Assembly: GCA_017438975.1 (NCBI GenBank)
Contig: JAFRUH010000021.1
Span: forward strand, 1 to 64,000
Origin: Bacteroidales bacterium
GTDB taxonomy: Bacteria; Bacteroidota; Bacteroidia; Bacteroidales; UBA932
Direction of reading: 5' to 3'
Length of the DNA: 64,000 nt
Position numbers and translations under genes: made by a program. Below, in pieces: positions 9,337-18,582 of this stretch (the first letter of the stretch is position 1; every line of letters begins with the position of its first letter). Below the pieces are notes generated by a model. The model ran no database searches. It worked only from the letters and a program-made list of their open reading frames with translations, and had not been told where the DNA came from.

Positions 9337-10149
9337 TCATTTACTGAGTTCGTAAACTTTCTCCCGCACATATGCCGCCCATTCGATATCTTTTTTGTCC
9401 GGGGTGAAGGTCTCCCGGGGAATCGGTTTTCCAAAACGCAGGGTAAAATGCTTCCCGCGGCTGCGGTACATCTCGTCCGGCAGACAGAGCATTGCAAGGT
9501 TCAACTTGACTTTCAGAAAATTCCGCAGCGCGTCGACCCGGTAGAAGCGGGGCGAGTTCCGGCCGGAGAACCACATCGGGATGATGTCCCTTCCGGAGGC
9601 CCGGCTCTTGGTGATGAAGGTTTTCCGCCACGGCAGGTCCTGGACGACGCCGTCGATCTTCCGGGAGCAGCTCCCGGCCGGGAAGAAGACGACCTGGCGG
9701 TCCGAAGCGAAGGCCTTGTCCAGTTCTTCCCCCAGTCCCCGGGCCTGTCCGCCCATCTTGTTGACCGGGACCAGATATTCGCCGACCTGTTTGATGTTCA
9801 TCAGGAAATCGTTGGCGGGGATGACGATCTTCCCGTCATACTTCCGGCCCAGGAACCCCACGATGGCAAGCGCGTCGGCTCCGCCGAGAGGATGGTTCCC
9901 GGCAAAGGTGAAAAGTCCGTCTTCCGGGATATTCTCCTCGCCTTCGACGGTGACGGTTATGTCCATATAGGAGAGGGCTCCTTCGGCGAATTCATATCCG
10001 AGTTTCCCTTGCCGCAGATAGTCGTTGATATAGTCCTGATGGACGAAACGCTTGATTCCGTTCACCAGGAAGCGGGGGATCTTCTTTCCGCCGGCCTTGG
10101 AGGCAACGATCTTGTCGATGTCAATGGTAATGACTTCGTTCTGCGGCAT
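9337..10149 (-). CDS. glsA: PlsC-like O-acyltransferase, probable glycine-lipid O-acyltransferase
   Basis: A 270-residue 1-acylglycerol-3-phosphate acyltransferase-like protein. The catalytic motif is NHPLGGAD, the His/Asp block used by this Bacteroidetes branch. FPAGSCSRK matches the phosphate/acyl-acceptor block (EG-R type in PlsC), and IPMWFSGRNSPRFY follows. Paired with a GNAT N-acyltransferase it is best read as GlsA, which adds the second fatty acid to the 3-hydroxyl of N-acyl glycine. A generic lysophosphatidic acid acyltransferase is the alternative. The start at 10149 (MPQNEVITIDIDKIV) is preceded by a weak TATATTTA promoter box. Confidence 0.78.
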   Translation of the reverse strand: MPQNEVITIDIDKIVASKAGGKKIPRFLVNGIKRFVHQDYINDYLRQGKLGYEFAEGALSYMDITVTVEGEENIPEDGLFTFAGNHPLGGADALAIVGFLGRKYDGKIVIPANDFLMNIKQVGEYLVPVNKMGGQARGLGEELDKAFASDRQVVFFPAGSCSRKIDGVVQDLPWRKTFITKSRASGRDIIPMWFSGRNSPRFYRVDALRNFLKVKLNLAMLCLPDEMYRSRGKHFTLRFGKPIPRETFTPDKKDIEWAAYVREKVYELSK

Positions 10150-10170
10150 GAGGTTAAGATTTCAGTACCG

Positions 10171-10178
10171 TAAATATA
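10171..10178 (-). promoter_or_regulatory. Candidate -7 box for the glsA-glsB-DUF975 operon
   Basis: Read on the reverse strand the sequence is TATATTTA, one base off TAnnTTTG, 22 bases upstream of the glsA ATG. No convincing TTTG lies 19-21 bases further upstream. Confidence 0.35.
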
Positions 10179-10227
10179 CGATTTTTTGAAATAATTATGA
10201 AAAATCCGGAATTATTCCACCTCCGGG

Positions 10228-13200
10228 TCAGGGCTGTTCCGTCAGGACGGGGAGCGGGAAAGAAAAGTCCCAGACCGTCCGGGACCATCCGAGGTCCGCT
10301 GCCAGGGAGGATACCGTTGCCCCCGCCGGGGCGGCCTTGCCGTTGTACGGACAGTGGTAAAGATCCTGGGACGGTTTCACCAGAGGGCTCGTCGGGGATA
10401 CGTTATCATTGTCTTTCAACTTGTTGTATTCCGTATTGGCGTAGACGTTGAAGACCATGTCGGGCTTCCGCCAGCAGTTCTGCAGCGTGTTGCGGTAGAC
10501 CGAGAATCCGACGACGGCGCCGCTGCTGTAGTGGCTGGCGGGTTTCTCTCCGGAACCGCTTGTCCGGATCGATCCGTTCCAGGCGATACAATCGCTGACT
10601 GTGATATTGAGGAGCGATTCAAAGGTTCCGGTCGTGTTCGGATTCGCCAGGTTCGAAGCCCGTCCGACGATGCCTCCGTGGTTGTATCCGCCGGTGAGGT
10701 CCATCGTGCTGTAGCAGCGGAGGACGGTCGTTCCGGAGACCACGTCGCCGATGATTCCGCCCATATAGCTGCATTTCCCGGTGATGGCTCCGGTCGTATA
10801 GCAGTCGGTGATAAGCACGGAACAGCCGGTATAGCAGCTGCCGACCAGTCCGCCGACCTTGGATCCGCCGGTTCCCTTGATCTGCACGTCCGCGTGACAG
10901 CGGGAGATCTTAACGCCGGCGAGCGCGATTTTCCCGACGAGACCGCCCAGGTAGAGGGACCCGGAAGACGCCTTGCAGGTTACCGTTCCCTGGAAGGAGC
11001 TGTCCAGCAGGGTGAGGTCGCAGGCATTGGCGATCAGTCCTCCGACCGGGACCGCCGTTGTCGAGGTCATGGTGACCGAGCCGTTCACGGCATGGACCCC
11101 TTTGACACGGGTCGGTATCACGCTGGTGGCGGTCCCTCCCCAGGCGGCCAGCAGGGCGCAGGCCTCGGAGCTGCTGACCGAACAGTCCTTCAGGGTGAGG
11201 TCGTGGACCTCCCCGTAGATCACGCCGAACAGGGATGCGAAGGGCTTGTCCTTGCAGGTGAAATTGCTGATGATGTGCCGGTTTCCGTCGAAATGGATCC
11301 CGTACGCCTTGTTCTCGGCAACTACCGGCGTCCAGTCGGTGATGGACCCCATGTCGATATCCGCGGTCATCCTGAAATGGCGGGTTTTTCCCAGTTCGAG
11401 GGCGGAAGAGATTCCCTGCATATCCTCGGCTTTTTCGATCAGGAAGGGATCCGCTTCCGTCCCGGAACCCTTGAAGGGATAGGCCGTTCCGCCCCCGCCC
11501 TGGCCGCCTTCACCGTTCATGTCGGTTACGTCATAGGGCTTTTCGAGGGCGTACCGGGCCGCTTTCCGGCAGACGGGCGCCGTCTCGTCGGTGACCGGTG
11601 ACGTATAATTGCCTAGGGAGAAATCCGATTTGTTGAAGCGGTAGGAGTTGTTGTCCAGGGAGATATGGGTGATGGGCTCGACCAGTTTGCCGTAGACCGT
11701 GCAGGCCGCCGCATACCGGGCCGTTCCGTAGTCCATGTGATACCCGTCCCGGGTCAGGTTCAGCGGAGTGTCGAGGCCGGAGGTCCTCAGGTTCTGGAGT
11801 GCGCCGCCCGTGGAAATGACATCCTTCATTTCCGTTTGGTCGATCACTTTCCGGGCCTGTTCCGTCAGGACGTTCCACATCCCCGCCTGGTCGGTCCAGG
11901 TGATGTATCCCTTCGATGCGGAGGCGATCTTGTTCATGTCGTAGTAGGCCTGGGAGAGGATGTAGTAGAAAACGGGAGGGGTCTTCTGGGTCGCTTTCAG
12001 CTTGCTGACCAGTCCCTCGATGGCTTGTTTCTCCTCCGCGGACCAGGACCAGGCGAGGTAGTTGCCGGTATGTTCCTGGATCGTGATGATATCCCAGCGG
12101 CCGCCCGAGGCGACCTGGTCGATGGCGACCTGGGTGCCGTGGGAGGTCCAGGAAGACGCCCCCTTTTCAGCCTTGTACAAGGTATAGTCCGCCAGGGTCC
12201 AGTCGTTGTATGCCGGGATCGTACGGCCCCCGTGGTAGAGGTGGGCGAGGGTGATGTCCTTGTAGCCGGAAGCTGCAATGATGCCCGGGAGGTGTTCGAC
12301 GGCGTCTTTCGTGAAGCTGTTGCCGATGAAAAGGATCCTGGTCCCGGCATCGGCGAGCTGGATCTTATCCCCGGTGGGTTGGCCTCCCGATCCTTCCCGT
12401 TCCAGACAGATGTCGACGTACCGCGGGCAATGGTCCGTGAGGCAAAGGGTGAACTGCGCTGTTATAATCCGGTGGGAGAGGACTTTCGCCTTGTTCGTCC
12501 CGTTGTACTCGAAGATATGGTCGATGGCGGTGGCGCAGTTGTCATTCGCCTGCGGTGTCCAGGAGAACCCTGCGGTTTCCGAGCAGGTGTGGTGCCCCTT
12601 GAAACTGTCCTTGTAGACCGTCGCGGAAAGACCGCAGTCCTTGTAACCCCGGCTCGTGAAAATCCGCATTGCATCGCTGTCCAGCTTGCAGTTCATGTCT
12701 CCCATCACGTAGACAGGGCAGTCGTACTCGATCAGAAGGTTTTCGACCTTGTTTGCGATCAGGAGCGCCTGGGCCGTCCGGGCGTCGTTGCTTCCCGGCT
12801 TGGCGGATTCGGTCTGATACCAGAGATGGGTCCCCACGACGATGAAACGGGCGGAGGTCGCCTTGTGGCGGAAAACGGCGGCCGTATAGGACTTGCTGGC
12901 GCTGTTGTTGAATTCTCCCGGGAAGAGCAGGTAGTCGGCTTCCAGCAGTTCGACGGTTTCCTTGTTGTAGAAGAGCGGGGTGGCGTTTCGGATTCCTTCC
13001 TTTCCGTACGGGAGGACTTCCGTATACTTGTCTGCGATCAGGGGCTCGACCCGGTCCTGCATGGCCTGGGCATATTCCTGCCAGGCGAAGACGTCGGGAA
13101 GGAGGGCCTTGACCATCGCCGCGTACTGTTTGCTCCGGAAGGAGTTGCGGGGATCCGCTTTCAGGGCTGCCCAGGCGGCGGGGATGACCTCTTCGTTGTA

Positions 13201-13785
13201 GGACCAGATATTGTTGTCGAGAAGGCGCAGGTTGGCGCCGGATTCCAGGGGGAACAGGTACTGCCCCCGGCAGTTGCCCGTGACCTTCAGGTCGGAGGGG
13301 ATGGCTTTCCCGGGCAGGATGTACTCTGAGAGAAGTTTTTGCGTCGCCGCCTTCAGGCTCCATCCGCTCGCCCCCGTGACGATCAGCCGGCGTCCGGAAG
13401 CGCAGACCAGATAATCGAACGTGTCATGTTCGGAGGCCAGGTAGTCGGTAACGGCCTTCCGGGAGGTCGTCCCGACGGAAATCTCATATTCGGAGGTAGA
13501 GGTATCCGTCTTGTCCGAAACGACCTTGAGGGTGGTTTTCCGTGCCGAGCGCAGGGCGTCAGCGATCTCGTTCGCACAGGTGTACGCCAGGTTGTCGTCT
13601 TCCCCGTCATGGTAGACGATCCGGTACTTGGATCCGCTTTCCCAGACGGGGAGGATGGAGGTGTCTTCCGGTTTCGTCGTATTGCCGCCGCCCGGGGGCG
13701 TTTCGGGTTCTGTGACGGGCTCCGGCCGGGAGCATGCGGCAAGCACCAGCACCAGGCAGAGCAGGAGATGGACTAGTTTTTTCAT
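10228..13785 (-). CDS. Large lipoprotein: EEP phosphatase/nuclease + DUF4886 SGNH-like + GLUG repeats
   Basis: A 1185-residue lipoprotein (lipobox LAAC, then a Pro/Gly-rich linker). Residues about 50-160 form a small alpha/beta domain like the N-terminal domains that precede some glycosidases. Residues about 185-460 are an endonuclease/exonuclease/phosphatase (EEP) domain with LDNNIW, WQE (Glu237), GTHLW (His320), GDMN (Asp363/Asn365), IDHIF and TDH (Asp451/His452). Residues about 480-700 are DUF4886 with GNSFT (Ser490) and DGYHMD. After a Gly-rich linker, residues about 790-1120 hold GLUG-type repeats (GGLVGK, GGLVGS, GGIIGD, GGIVGR). It starts nine bases after the aldehyde dehydrogenase stop. 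It is probably an extracytoplasmic phosphodiesterase/esterase acting on a modified glycan or lipid; the substrate is unknown. Confidence 0.78.
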   Translation of the reverse strand: MKKLVHLLLCLVLVLAACSRPEPVTEPETPPGGGNTTKPEDTSILPVWESGSKYRIVYHDGEDDNLAYTCANEIADALRSARKTTLKVVSDKTDTSTSEYEISVGTTSRKAVTDYLASEHDTFDYLVCASGRRLIVTGASGWSLKAATQKLLSEYILPGKAIPSDLKVTGNCRGQYLFPLESGANLRLLDNNIWSYNEEVIPAAWAALKADPRNSFRSKQYAAMVKALLPDVFAWQEYAQAMQDRVEPLIADKYTEVLPYGKEGIRNATPLFYNKETVELLEADYLLFPGEFNNSASKSYTAAVFRHKATSARFIVVGTHLWYQTESAKPGSNDARTAQALLIANKVENLLIEYDCPVYVMGDMNCKLDSDAMRIFTSRGYKDCGLSATVYKDSFKGHHTCSETAGFSWTPQANDNCATAIDHIFEYNGTNKAKVLSHRIITAQFTLCLTDHCPRYVDICLEREGSGGQPTGDKIQLADAGTRILFIGNSFTKDAVEHLPGIIAASGYKDITLAHLYHGGRTIPAYNDWTLADYTLYKAEKGASSWTSHGTQVAIDQVASGGRWDIITIQEHTGNYLAWSWSAEEKQAIEGLVSKLKATQKTPPVFYYILSQAYYDMNKIASASKGYITWTDQAGMWNVLTEQARKVIDQTEMKDVISTGGALQNLRTSGLDTPLNLTRDGYHMDYGTARYAAACTVYGKLVEPITHISLDNNSYRFNKSDFSLGNYTSPVTDETAPVCRKAARYALEKPYDVTDMNGEGGQGGGGTAYPFKGSGTEADPFLIEKAEDMQGISSALELGKTRHFRMTADIDMGSITDWTPVVAENKAYGIHFDGNRHIISNFTCKDKPFASLFGVIYGEVHDLTLKDCSVSSSEACALLAAWGGTATSVIPTRVKGVHAVNGSVTMTSTTAVPVGGLIANACDLTLLDSSFQGTVTCKASSGSLYLGGLVGKIALAGVKISRCHADVQIKGTGGSKVGGLVGSCYTGCSVLITDCYTTGAITGKCSYMGGIIGDVVSGTTVLRCYSTMDLTGGYNHGGIVGRASNLANPNTTGTFESLLNITVSDCIAWNGSIRTSGSGEKPASHYSSGAVVGFSVYRNTLQNCWRKPDMVFNVYANTEYNKLKDNDNVSPTSPLVKPSQDLYHCPYNGKAAPAGATVSSLAADLGWSRTVWDFSFPLPVLTEQP

Positions 13786-13794
13786 AGAACTGGA

Positions 13795-15192
13795 TTATTT
13801 CGCTCCGAGGAGGAGCATCCTTTTGATGGACTTGAAAAGGCGGTAAGGCATATAACGGAAGGGGACGTCAACCTTCCCGGGGGAACGCAGGACGGAGCGT
13901 TCATGGCTGAAAGCGAGGAAGCTGCGTTCCCCGTGATAGCTGCCCATCCCGGAATTCCCGACGCCGCCGAAGGGGGCGTTCCCGTTGGCGACGTGCATGA
14001 TCGTATCGTTGATGCAGGCCCCTCCGGAAGTGGTTTTCCCGAGGAGGTCCCATCCGTCAGCCTCCTTTCCGAAATAGTAGAAGGCGAGGGGTTTCTCCCG
14101 GGAGTTGACGAAGCGGGCGACTTCGTCCAGGTCACGGAAGGTCATCATGGGGAAGACGGGACCGAAGATTTCCTCCTGCATCACAGGCGCATCCGGAGAC
14201 ACGTCGCCGAGGAGGGTCGGTTCGATCCAGCGGCGGCTGCGGTCGCTCCGGCCGCCGCTGATGATCTTTCCGTCAGAGAGGTATGAAACGATACGGTCGA
14301 AAGCGGCGTCCCTGACGATATGGACATAGTAATCAGATTGTTCAGTCCCTTCCGGATAGAGACCGTCGAGGGCCTTCCGGAATGCTTCGACGAAGGCGTC
14401 CCGGACATCCTCATGGACAAAGAGATAGTCCGGGGCGATGCAGGTCTGGCCGGAGTTGAGGCATTTCCCCCAGACGATCCGCTTGGCGGCGGTCGCGAGG
14501 TCCGCGTCCCGGTCGACGATGCAGGGGCTCTTCCCGCCGAGTTCGAGGACGAGGGGCGTCAGGTACCGTGCCTGGGCTTCCATGGCGATCTTTCCGAGGG
14601 AAGGGCTTCCCGTCAGGAAGACGAGGTCGAACCGGTGGGAGAACAGTTCCGCATTGACGGTCCGGTTCCCCTGGACCAGGGCGACATATTCTTCCGGGAA
14701 AAGGTCCCCGATCAAATCGCCGAGGACGGAAGATACCGTGGGAACATAGGGGGAGGGTTTCAGGATGGCCGTACAACCCGAGGCGATCGCCCCGACAAGG
14801 GGGCTGAGAAGGAGCTGGACGGGATAGTTCCAGGGAGCGACGATCAGGGTGCATCCGAGGGGCTCCCGGATCAGGAAACTCCGCGAAGGGAAGACCGTAA
14901 GCGGGGTGCGGACCCTCTTTCTTCGGGTCCATTTCCCGAGATTCCGCCAGGCCTCCCCGATCTCACCGTAGATGAGACCGAGTTCGGTCATGAAGGCTTC
15001 TTCGTAAGATTTGTGGAGGTCGGTCCACAGGGCGTCGCAAAGGGATTTCTCCCATTTGCGGAGGCCTTGGTCAAAGCGGGAGAGCATTTCCTTCCGGAAA
15101 GCGATGTCGCGGGTTTTTCCGGTCGCGAAGAAGGCCCGCTGCTTTTCGACGAGTTCCTGGATCCGTTCCGGGGCGGTATTCGTGAGTTCCAT
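13795..15192 (-). CDS. NAD(P)-dependent aldehyde dehydrogenase (class 3-like)
   Basis: A 465-residue cytosolic aldehyde dehydrogenase. It has the cofactor/active-site block VAPWNYPVQL, general base Glu217 in LELGGKSP and catalytic Cys251 in SGQTCIAPDY. FGPVFPM occurs in the C-terminal half and the tail is typical of class 3 (ALDH3/ConiferylDH-type) enzymes. It oxidises aldehydes to acids; the substrate is probably a fatty or aromatic aldehyde but this is not determined by sequence. It lies 28 bases downstream of asd and nine bases upstream of the EEP-DUF4886 gene, so it sits inside the metX-thrA-asd transcription unit although it has no known role in aspartate-family synthesis. Confidence 0.9.
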   Translation of the reverse strand: MELTNTAPERIQELVEKQRAFFATGKTRDIAFRKEMLSRFDQGLRKWEKSLCDALWTDLHKSYEEAFMTELGLIYGEIGEAWRNLGKWTRRKRVRTPLTVFPSRSFLIREPLGCTLIVAPWNYPVQLLLSPLVGAIASGCTAILKPSPYVPTVSSVLGDLIGDLFPEEYVALVQGNRTVNAELFSHRFDLVFLTGSPSLGKIAMEAQARYLTPLVLELGGKSPCIVDRDADLATAAKRIVWGKCLNSGQTCIAPDYLFVHEDVRDAFVEAFRKALDGLYPEGTEQSDYYVHIVRDAAFDRIVSYLSDGKIISGGRSDRSRRWIEPTLLGDVSPDAPVMQEEIFGPVFPMMTFRDLDEVARFVNSREKPLAFYYFGKEADGWDLLGKTTSGGACINDTIMHVANGNAPFGGVGNSGMGSYHGERSFLAFSHERSVLRSPGKVDVPFRYMPYRLFKSIKRMLLLGAK

Positions 15193-15220
15193 GTCCTGAA
15201 GTGGTTACAGGACAAAGATA

Positions 15221-16213
15221 CTATTTTCTTCTTAAAAATCCGAGAAGGACTTCGGCGATCTGGACGGCGTTGGTGGCGGCCCCTTTCCGGAGATTGTCGG
15301 CGACGCACCAGAGGTTGAGGCCGTTTTCGACGGAGAAGTCCCGGCGGATCCGTCCGACGAAGACTTCATCCTTGTCGGCGGCGTAAAGGGGCATCGGGTA
15401 GACAAGGTTTGCGGGATCATCCTGCACCACGACTCCCGGCGTTTCCGAGAGGATTTCACGGACCTTTTCGAGGGTGAATTCCCGGGCGAATTCGACGTTG
15501 ACCGATTCGCTGTGCCCGCCCGTTACGGGGACCCGCACCGTCGTCGCGCTGACCCCGATCGAATCGTCCGAGAGAATCTTGTGGGTCTCGTTGACCATCT
15601 TCATCTCTTCCTTCGTGTAGCCGTTTTCGAGGAAGGAGTCGATATGGGGGAGGATGTTCCTGTCGATGGGGTAGGGATAGACCTTCTGGCAGGGTTCCCC
15701 TTTCCGTTCCGCCTCCATCTGGGCGAGCGCCTTGTAGCCGGTACCGCTTACGGACTGGTAGGTAGAGACGACGATCCGCTTGATGGTGAAAGCCTTGTGG
15801 AGCGGGGCCAGGGGGAGGAGCATCTGGATCGTCGAGCAGTTCGGGTTCGCGATGATGTAGTCCTCCGGGCCCAGGACGCTGCCGTTGATTTCCGGGATGA
15901 CAAGTTTCTTTGTGGGGTCCATCCGCCAGCAGGAGCTGTTGTCCACGACACGGCAGCCCACCTCGGCGAAGCGCGGTGCGTATTCGCGGGAAGGACCGGC
16001 TCCGGCGGAGAAGATGGCGATTTCAGGGCGTTTTGCAATGGCGTCCTCGACGCTGACGACCGTCCACGGTTTCCCTTTGAAGGTCACCGTCCGTCCGACC
16101 GACCGCTCGGAAGCGGCGGGGATGAGTTCCGTTACGGGGAAATTCCTTTCTTCAAGGACCTTGATCATTTTCGAGCCGACCAGACCGGTGGCTCCTACGA
16201 CTGCAACTTTCAT
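15221..16213 (-). CDS. asd: Aspartate-semialdehyde dehydrogenase
   Basis: A 330-residue enzyme that reduces aspartyl-4-phosphate to aspartate-4-semialdehyde with NADPH, the branch step to lysine/diaminopimelate, threonine and methionine. It has the Rossmann motif VAVVGATGLVGSKM, catalytic Cys126 in NPNCSTIQ, and the His in TGGHSESVNVEF. Length is normal for the Bacteroidetes/Gram-positive type. It starts eight bases after the thrA stop, placing the second aspartate-pathway enzyme directly after aspartokinase. Confidence 0.96.
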   Translation of the reverse strand: MKVAVVGATGLVGSKMIKVLEERNFPVTELIPAASERSVGRTVTFKGKPWTVVSVEDAIAKRPEIAIFSAGAGPSREYAPRFAEVGCRVVDNSSCWRMDPTKKLVIPEINGSVLGPEDYIIANPNCSTIQMLLPLAPLHKAFTIKRIVVSTYQSVSGTGYKALAQMEAERKGEPCQKVYPYPIDRNILPHIDSFLENGYTKEEMKMVNETHKILSDDSIGVSATTVRVPVTGGHSESVNVEFAREFTLEKVREILSETPGVVVQDDPANLVYPMPLYAADKDEVFVGRIRRDFSVENGLNLWCVADNLRKGAATNAVQIAEVLLGFLRRK

Positions 16214-16221
16214 GGCGGGAA

Positions 16222-18582
16222 TTATTTGATGGACAGGATATCGTGAAGGATGCCTCCGGCGGTCTGGAAGGGACCGGCTCCGGAGCCGCTGACGGTAATG
16301 CCGGACGGGTAGGCGTCCGAGAGGATCCGGACCATATTGTCCGTCCCTCCGAGGCGGTAGAACGGGGATTCTTCCCCGACAGCCTGGAGACCGACCGTGG
16401 CGCTGGTCTCGGAGACAGAGGCGATGTATCTGAGTTTCAGACCCTTCGAGGCGGCGTCGGCGTACCGGACCGCCATCTCTTCAGCGGAGGGGACCGCCTC
16501 GAGGCGGACATCTTTCTCTTCGAGCGGCCAGCCGGCTTCCCGGCCGAGGATGAGGACTTTCCGGAGGACATCCCGGCCGCTGAGGTCGGTCCTGGGATCC
16601 GGTTCCGTGTATCCTTTCTGCCGGGCGTCTTCCACCAGCTCGTCGAATCCGCTCCCCTCGTATCCGTTCATCAGGTATGCCAGGGTTCCGGAGAGGATGG
16701 CCTCGATGGACGTGACCCTGTCGCCTTCGTCGAGGAGTCCCTGGACGGTTCCGACGACGGGAAGGGCCGCTCCCGCCGTCGTTTCGAAGCGGAGGGCCCT
16801 TCCGGCGCGGAGGGCACTCTCTTTCAGGGCCTTGTACGTTTCATACGGTCCGGCGAACGGGTTCTTGTTGCAGGAGACGATGGAATATCCGGCCTTGAAA
16901 AGTCCGGGATAGCGGAAGACGATGTCCTCCGACGAGGTACAGTCGACGAAGATCGAATTTTTCAGGGAGATTCCCGTCAGGGCGTCGAAGAAGGCGTCGC
17001 CGGATGCGTCCTGACCGGTCGAAAGGTCGAATTCCGAGATTCCCTCCGGGTTGAGGAGGAATTTCCGGCTGTTGGAGAGACCGCAGATCCGCAGGCGCTT
17101 CCCCGTCCTTTCCGCGATCCGTGCGTTCCCTTCCCGGATGATGCGGACGAGTTCCTTCCCGACCTTTCCGTAGCCAGCGATGAACAGGTTGACGTTCCGC
17201 TGCGAGGAGTTGTCGAAGAAACTCTCGTGGATATGCCGGATAGCGTCTCCCACGCGGTCGGAAGGGAGGATGACGGAGATGTTCCGTTCCGAGGAACCCT
17301 GGGCGGTCGCCCGGACGGGGATGCCGTGCGAGCCGAGGGCCGCTAGCATCCGCCCCGTGATGCCGACCTGGCCGAGGATGTCGTCCCCGACAAGGCAGAC
17401 GATCGAGAAGCCGGTCTCAACCTTGAGCGGGTTGAGTTTTCCGAGCGAAATCTCATAGGCGAAACACTCGTCGGAAGCCGCCCGGGCCTTCTCGGCGTCT
17501 TTTTCCGCGATGGCGATGCACATCGTATGGACCGAGGAAGCCTGGGTAATGAGGATGATGTTGACCCCGCTCCGGGTCAGGGCGTCGAATAGGCGGGATG
17601 AGAATCCGGGGATGCCGACCATTCCGCTTCCCTCCAGGGAAATCAGGGCGATGTTGTCGGAGTTGGAGATGCCGATGAGCCCGCTTCCGACGCGCGGAGG
17701 GTTCTTTTCCACGAGGGTCGAAGGACCGTCCGGATGGAAGGTGTTGCGGACATAGATCGGAATCCCTTCCTCGACGACCGGCTGGATGGTCGGAGGGTAG
17801 ATGACCTTTGCGCCGAAGTGGGAGAGTTCCTGGGCGGCGCGGTAGGAAATGTTCCGGATGGTTCGGGCCGTCGGGACGACCTTCGGATTGGCAGTCATCA
17901 TTCCGTCGACGTCGGTCCATATCTCGACGAGCCGCGCGTTGATGCCGACGGCGTAGAGGGAGGCGGTATAATCCGAGCCGCCGCGCCCCAGGGTCGAGAT
18001 CCTGCCGAGGGAATCGGTGGCGATGAAACCCGGAACGATGAACAGCGGGGTATGGGGACAGGCGTCCACGGCTTTGCGGACGTTCGCGTAGGTCGTTTCC
18101 GTATCGACGGCGCCCTTGACGGTGCGGACGATTTCCCGGGAATCGAGCCATACGGCCGGGATTCCGAGGGATGCGAACTTCGCGGCGATGATTTTCGTCG
18201 AGAAAAGTTCCCCGTAGCTCTGGATGGCGTCCAGGCTCGTATCGCTGAGTTCCCCGAGGAGGAAGACGCCGCGGGTGATGCCTTCGAGCGAACGGAACAG
18301 TCCGTCGACCGTCTCGCGGACGGCGTCGCGGTGGCGCTTCGGAAGGAGTTTTTCAATGATGGTGAAGTGCCGCTCCTTGAGGGCGGCGATGTCGTCCTGG
18401 TAGGACTCGTCCCTGAGGGCCGCTTTCTTTCCAGTTTCGATGAGCCGGTCCGTGCAGCCGCTCACCGCCGAGCAGACGACGATGGTACGGTCCCTTTCCA
18501 GGGCTGCGGACACGATGTCCGTTACGGTAGAGATGGCGGAAGCGTCGGCGACCGAGGTTCCGCCGAATTTCATTACCTGCAT
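16222..18582 (-). CDS. thrA: Bifunctional aspartokinase I / homoserine dehydrogenase
   Basis: A 786-residue fusion. The N-terminal aspartokinase (about 1-290) has MKFGGTSVADASAI and GRGGSDYTASL. Two ACT-type regulatory repeats follow (about 310-455, GMVGIPGFSSRLFDAL and VGITGRMLAALG). The C-terminal homoserine dehydrogenase (about 465-786) has LFIAGYGKVGKEL and LSGTLAYLMNGYEGSGF. It supplies aspartyl-phosphate to Asd and reduces the semialdehyde to homoserine. The ACT domains suggest allosteric feedback, probably by threonine, by analogy with E. coli ThrA. It overlaps metX by 10 bases, indicating translational coupling. Confidence 0.96.
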   Translation of the reverse strand: MQVMKFGGTSVADASAISTVTDIVSAALERDRTIVVCSAVSGCTDRLIETGKKAALRDESYQDDIAALKERHFTIIEKLLPKRHRDAVRETVDGLFRSLEGITRGVFLLGELSDTSLDAIQSYGELFSTKIIAAKFASLGIPAVWLDSREIVRTVKGAVDTETTYANVRKAVDACPHTPLFIVPGFIATDSLGRISTLGRGGSDYTASLYAVGINARLVEIWTDVDGMMTANPKVVPTARTIRNISYRAAQELSHFGAKVIYPPTIQPVVEEGIPIYVRNTFHPDGPSTLVEKNPPRVGSGLIGISNSDNIALISLEGSGMVGIPGFSSRLFDALTRSGVNIILITQASSVHTMCIAIAEKDAEKARAASDECFAYEISLGKLNPLKVETGFSIVCLVGDDILGQVGITGRMLAALGSHGIPVRATAQGSSERNISVILPSDRVGDAIRHIHESFFDNSSQRNVNLFIAGYGKVGKELVRIIREGNARIAERTGKRLRICGLSNSRKFLLNPEGISEFDLSTGQDASGDAFFDALTGISLKNSIFVDCTSSEDIVFRYPGLFKAGYSIVSCNKNPFAGPYETYKALKESALRAGRALRFETTAGAALPVVGTVQGLLDEGDRVTSIEAILSGTLAYLMNGYEGSGFDELVEDARQKGYTEPDPRTDLSGRDVLRKVLILGREAGWPLEEKDVRLEAVPSAEEMAVRYADAASKGLKLRYIASVSETSATVGLQAVGEESPFYRLGGTDNMVRILSDAYPSGITVSGSGAGPFQTAGGILHDILSIK

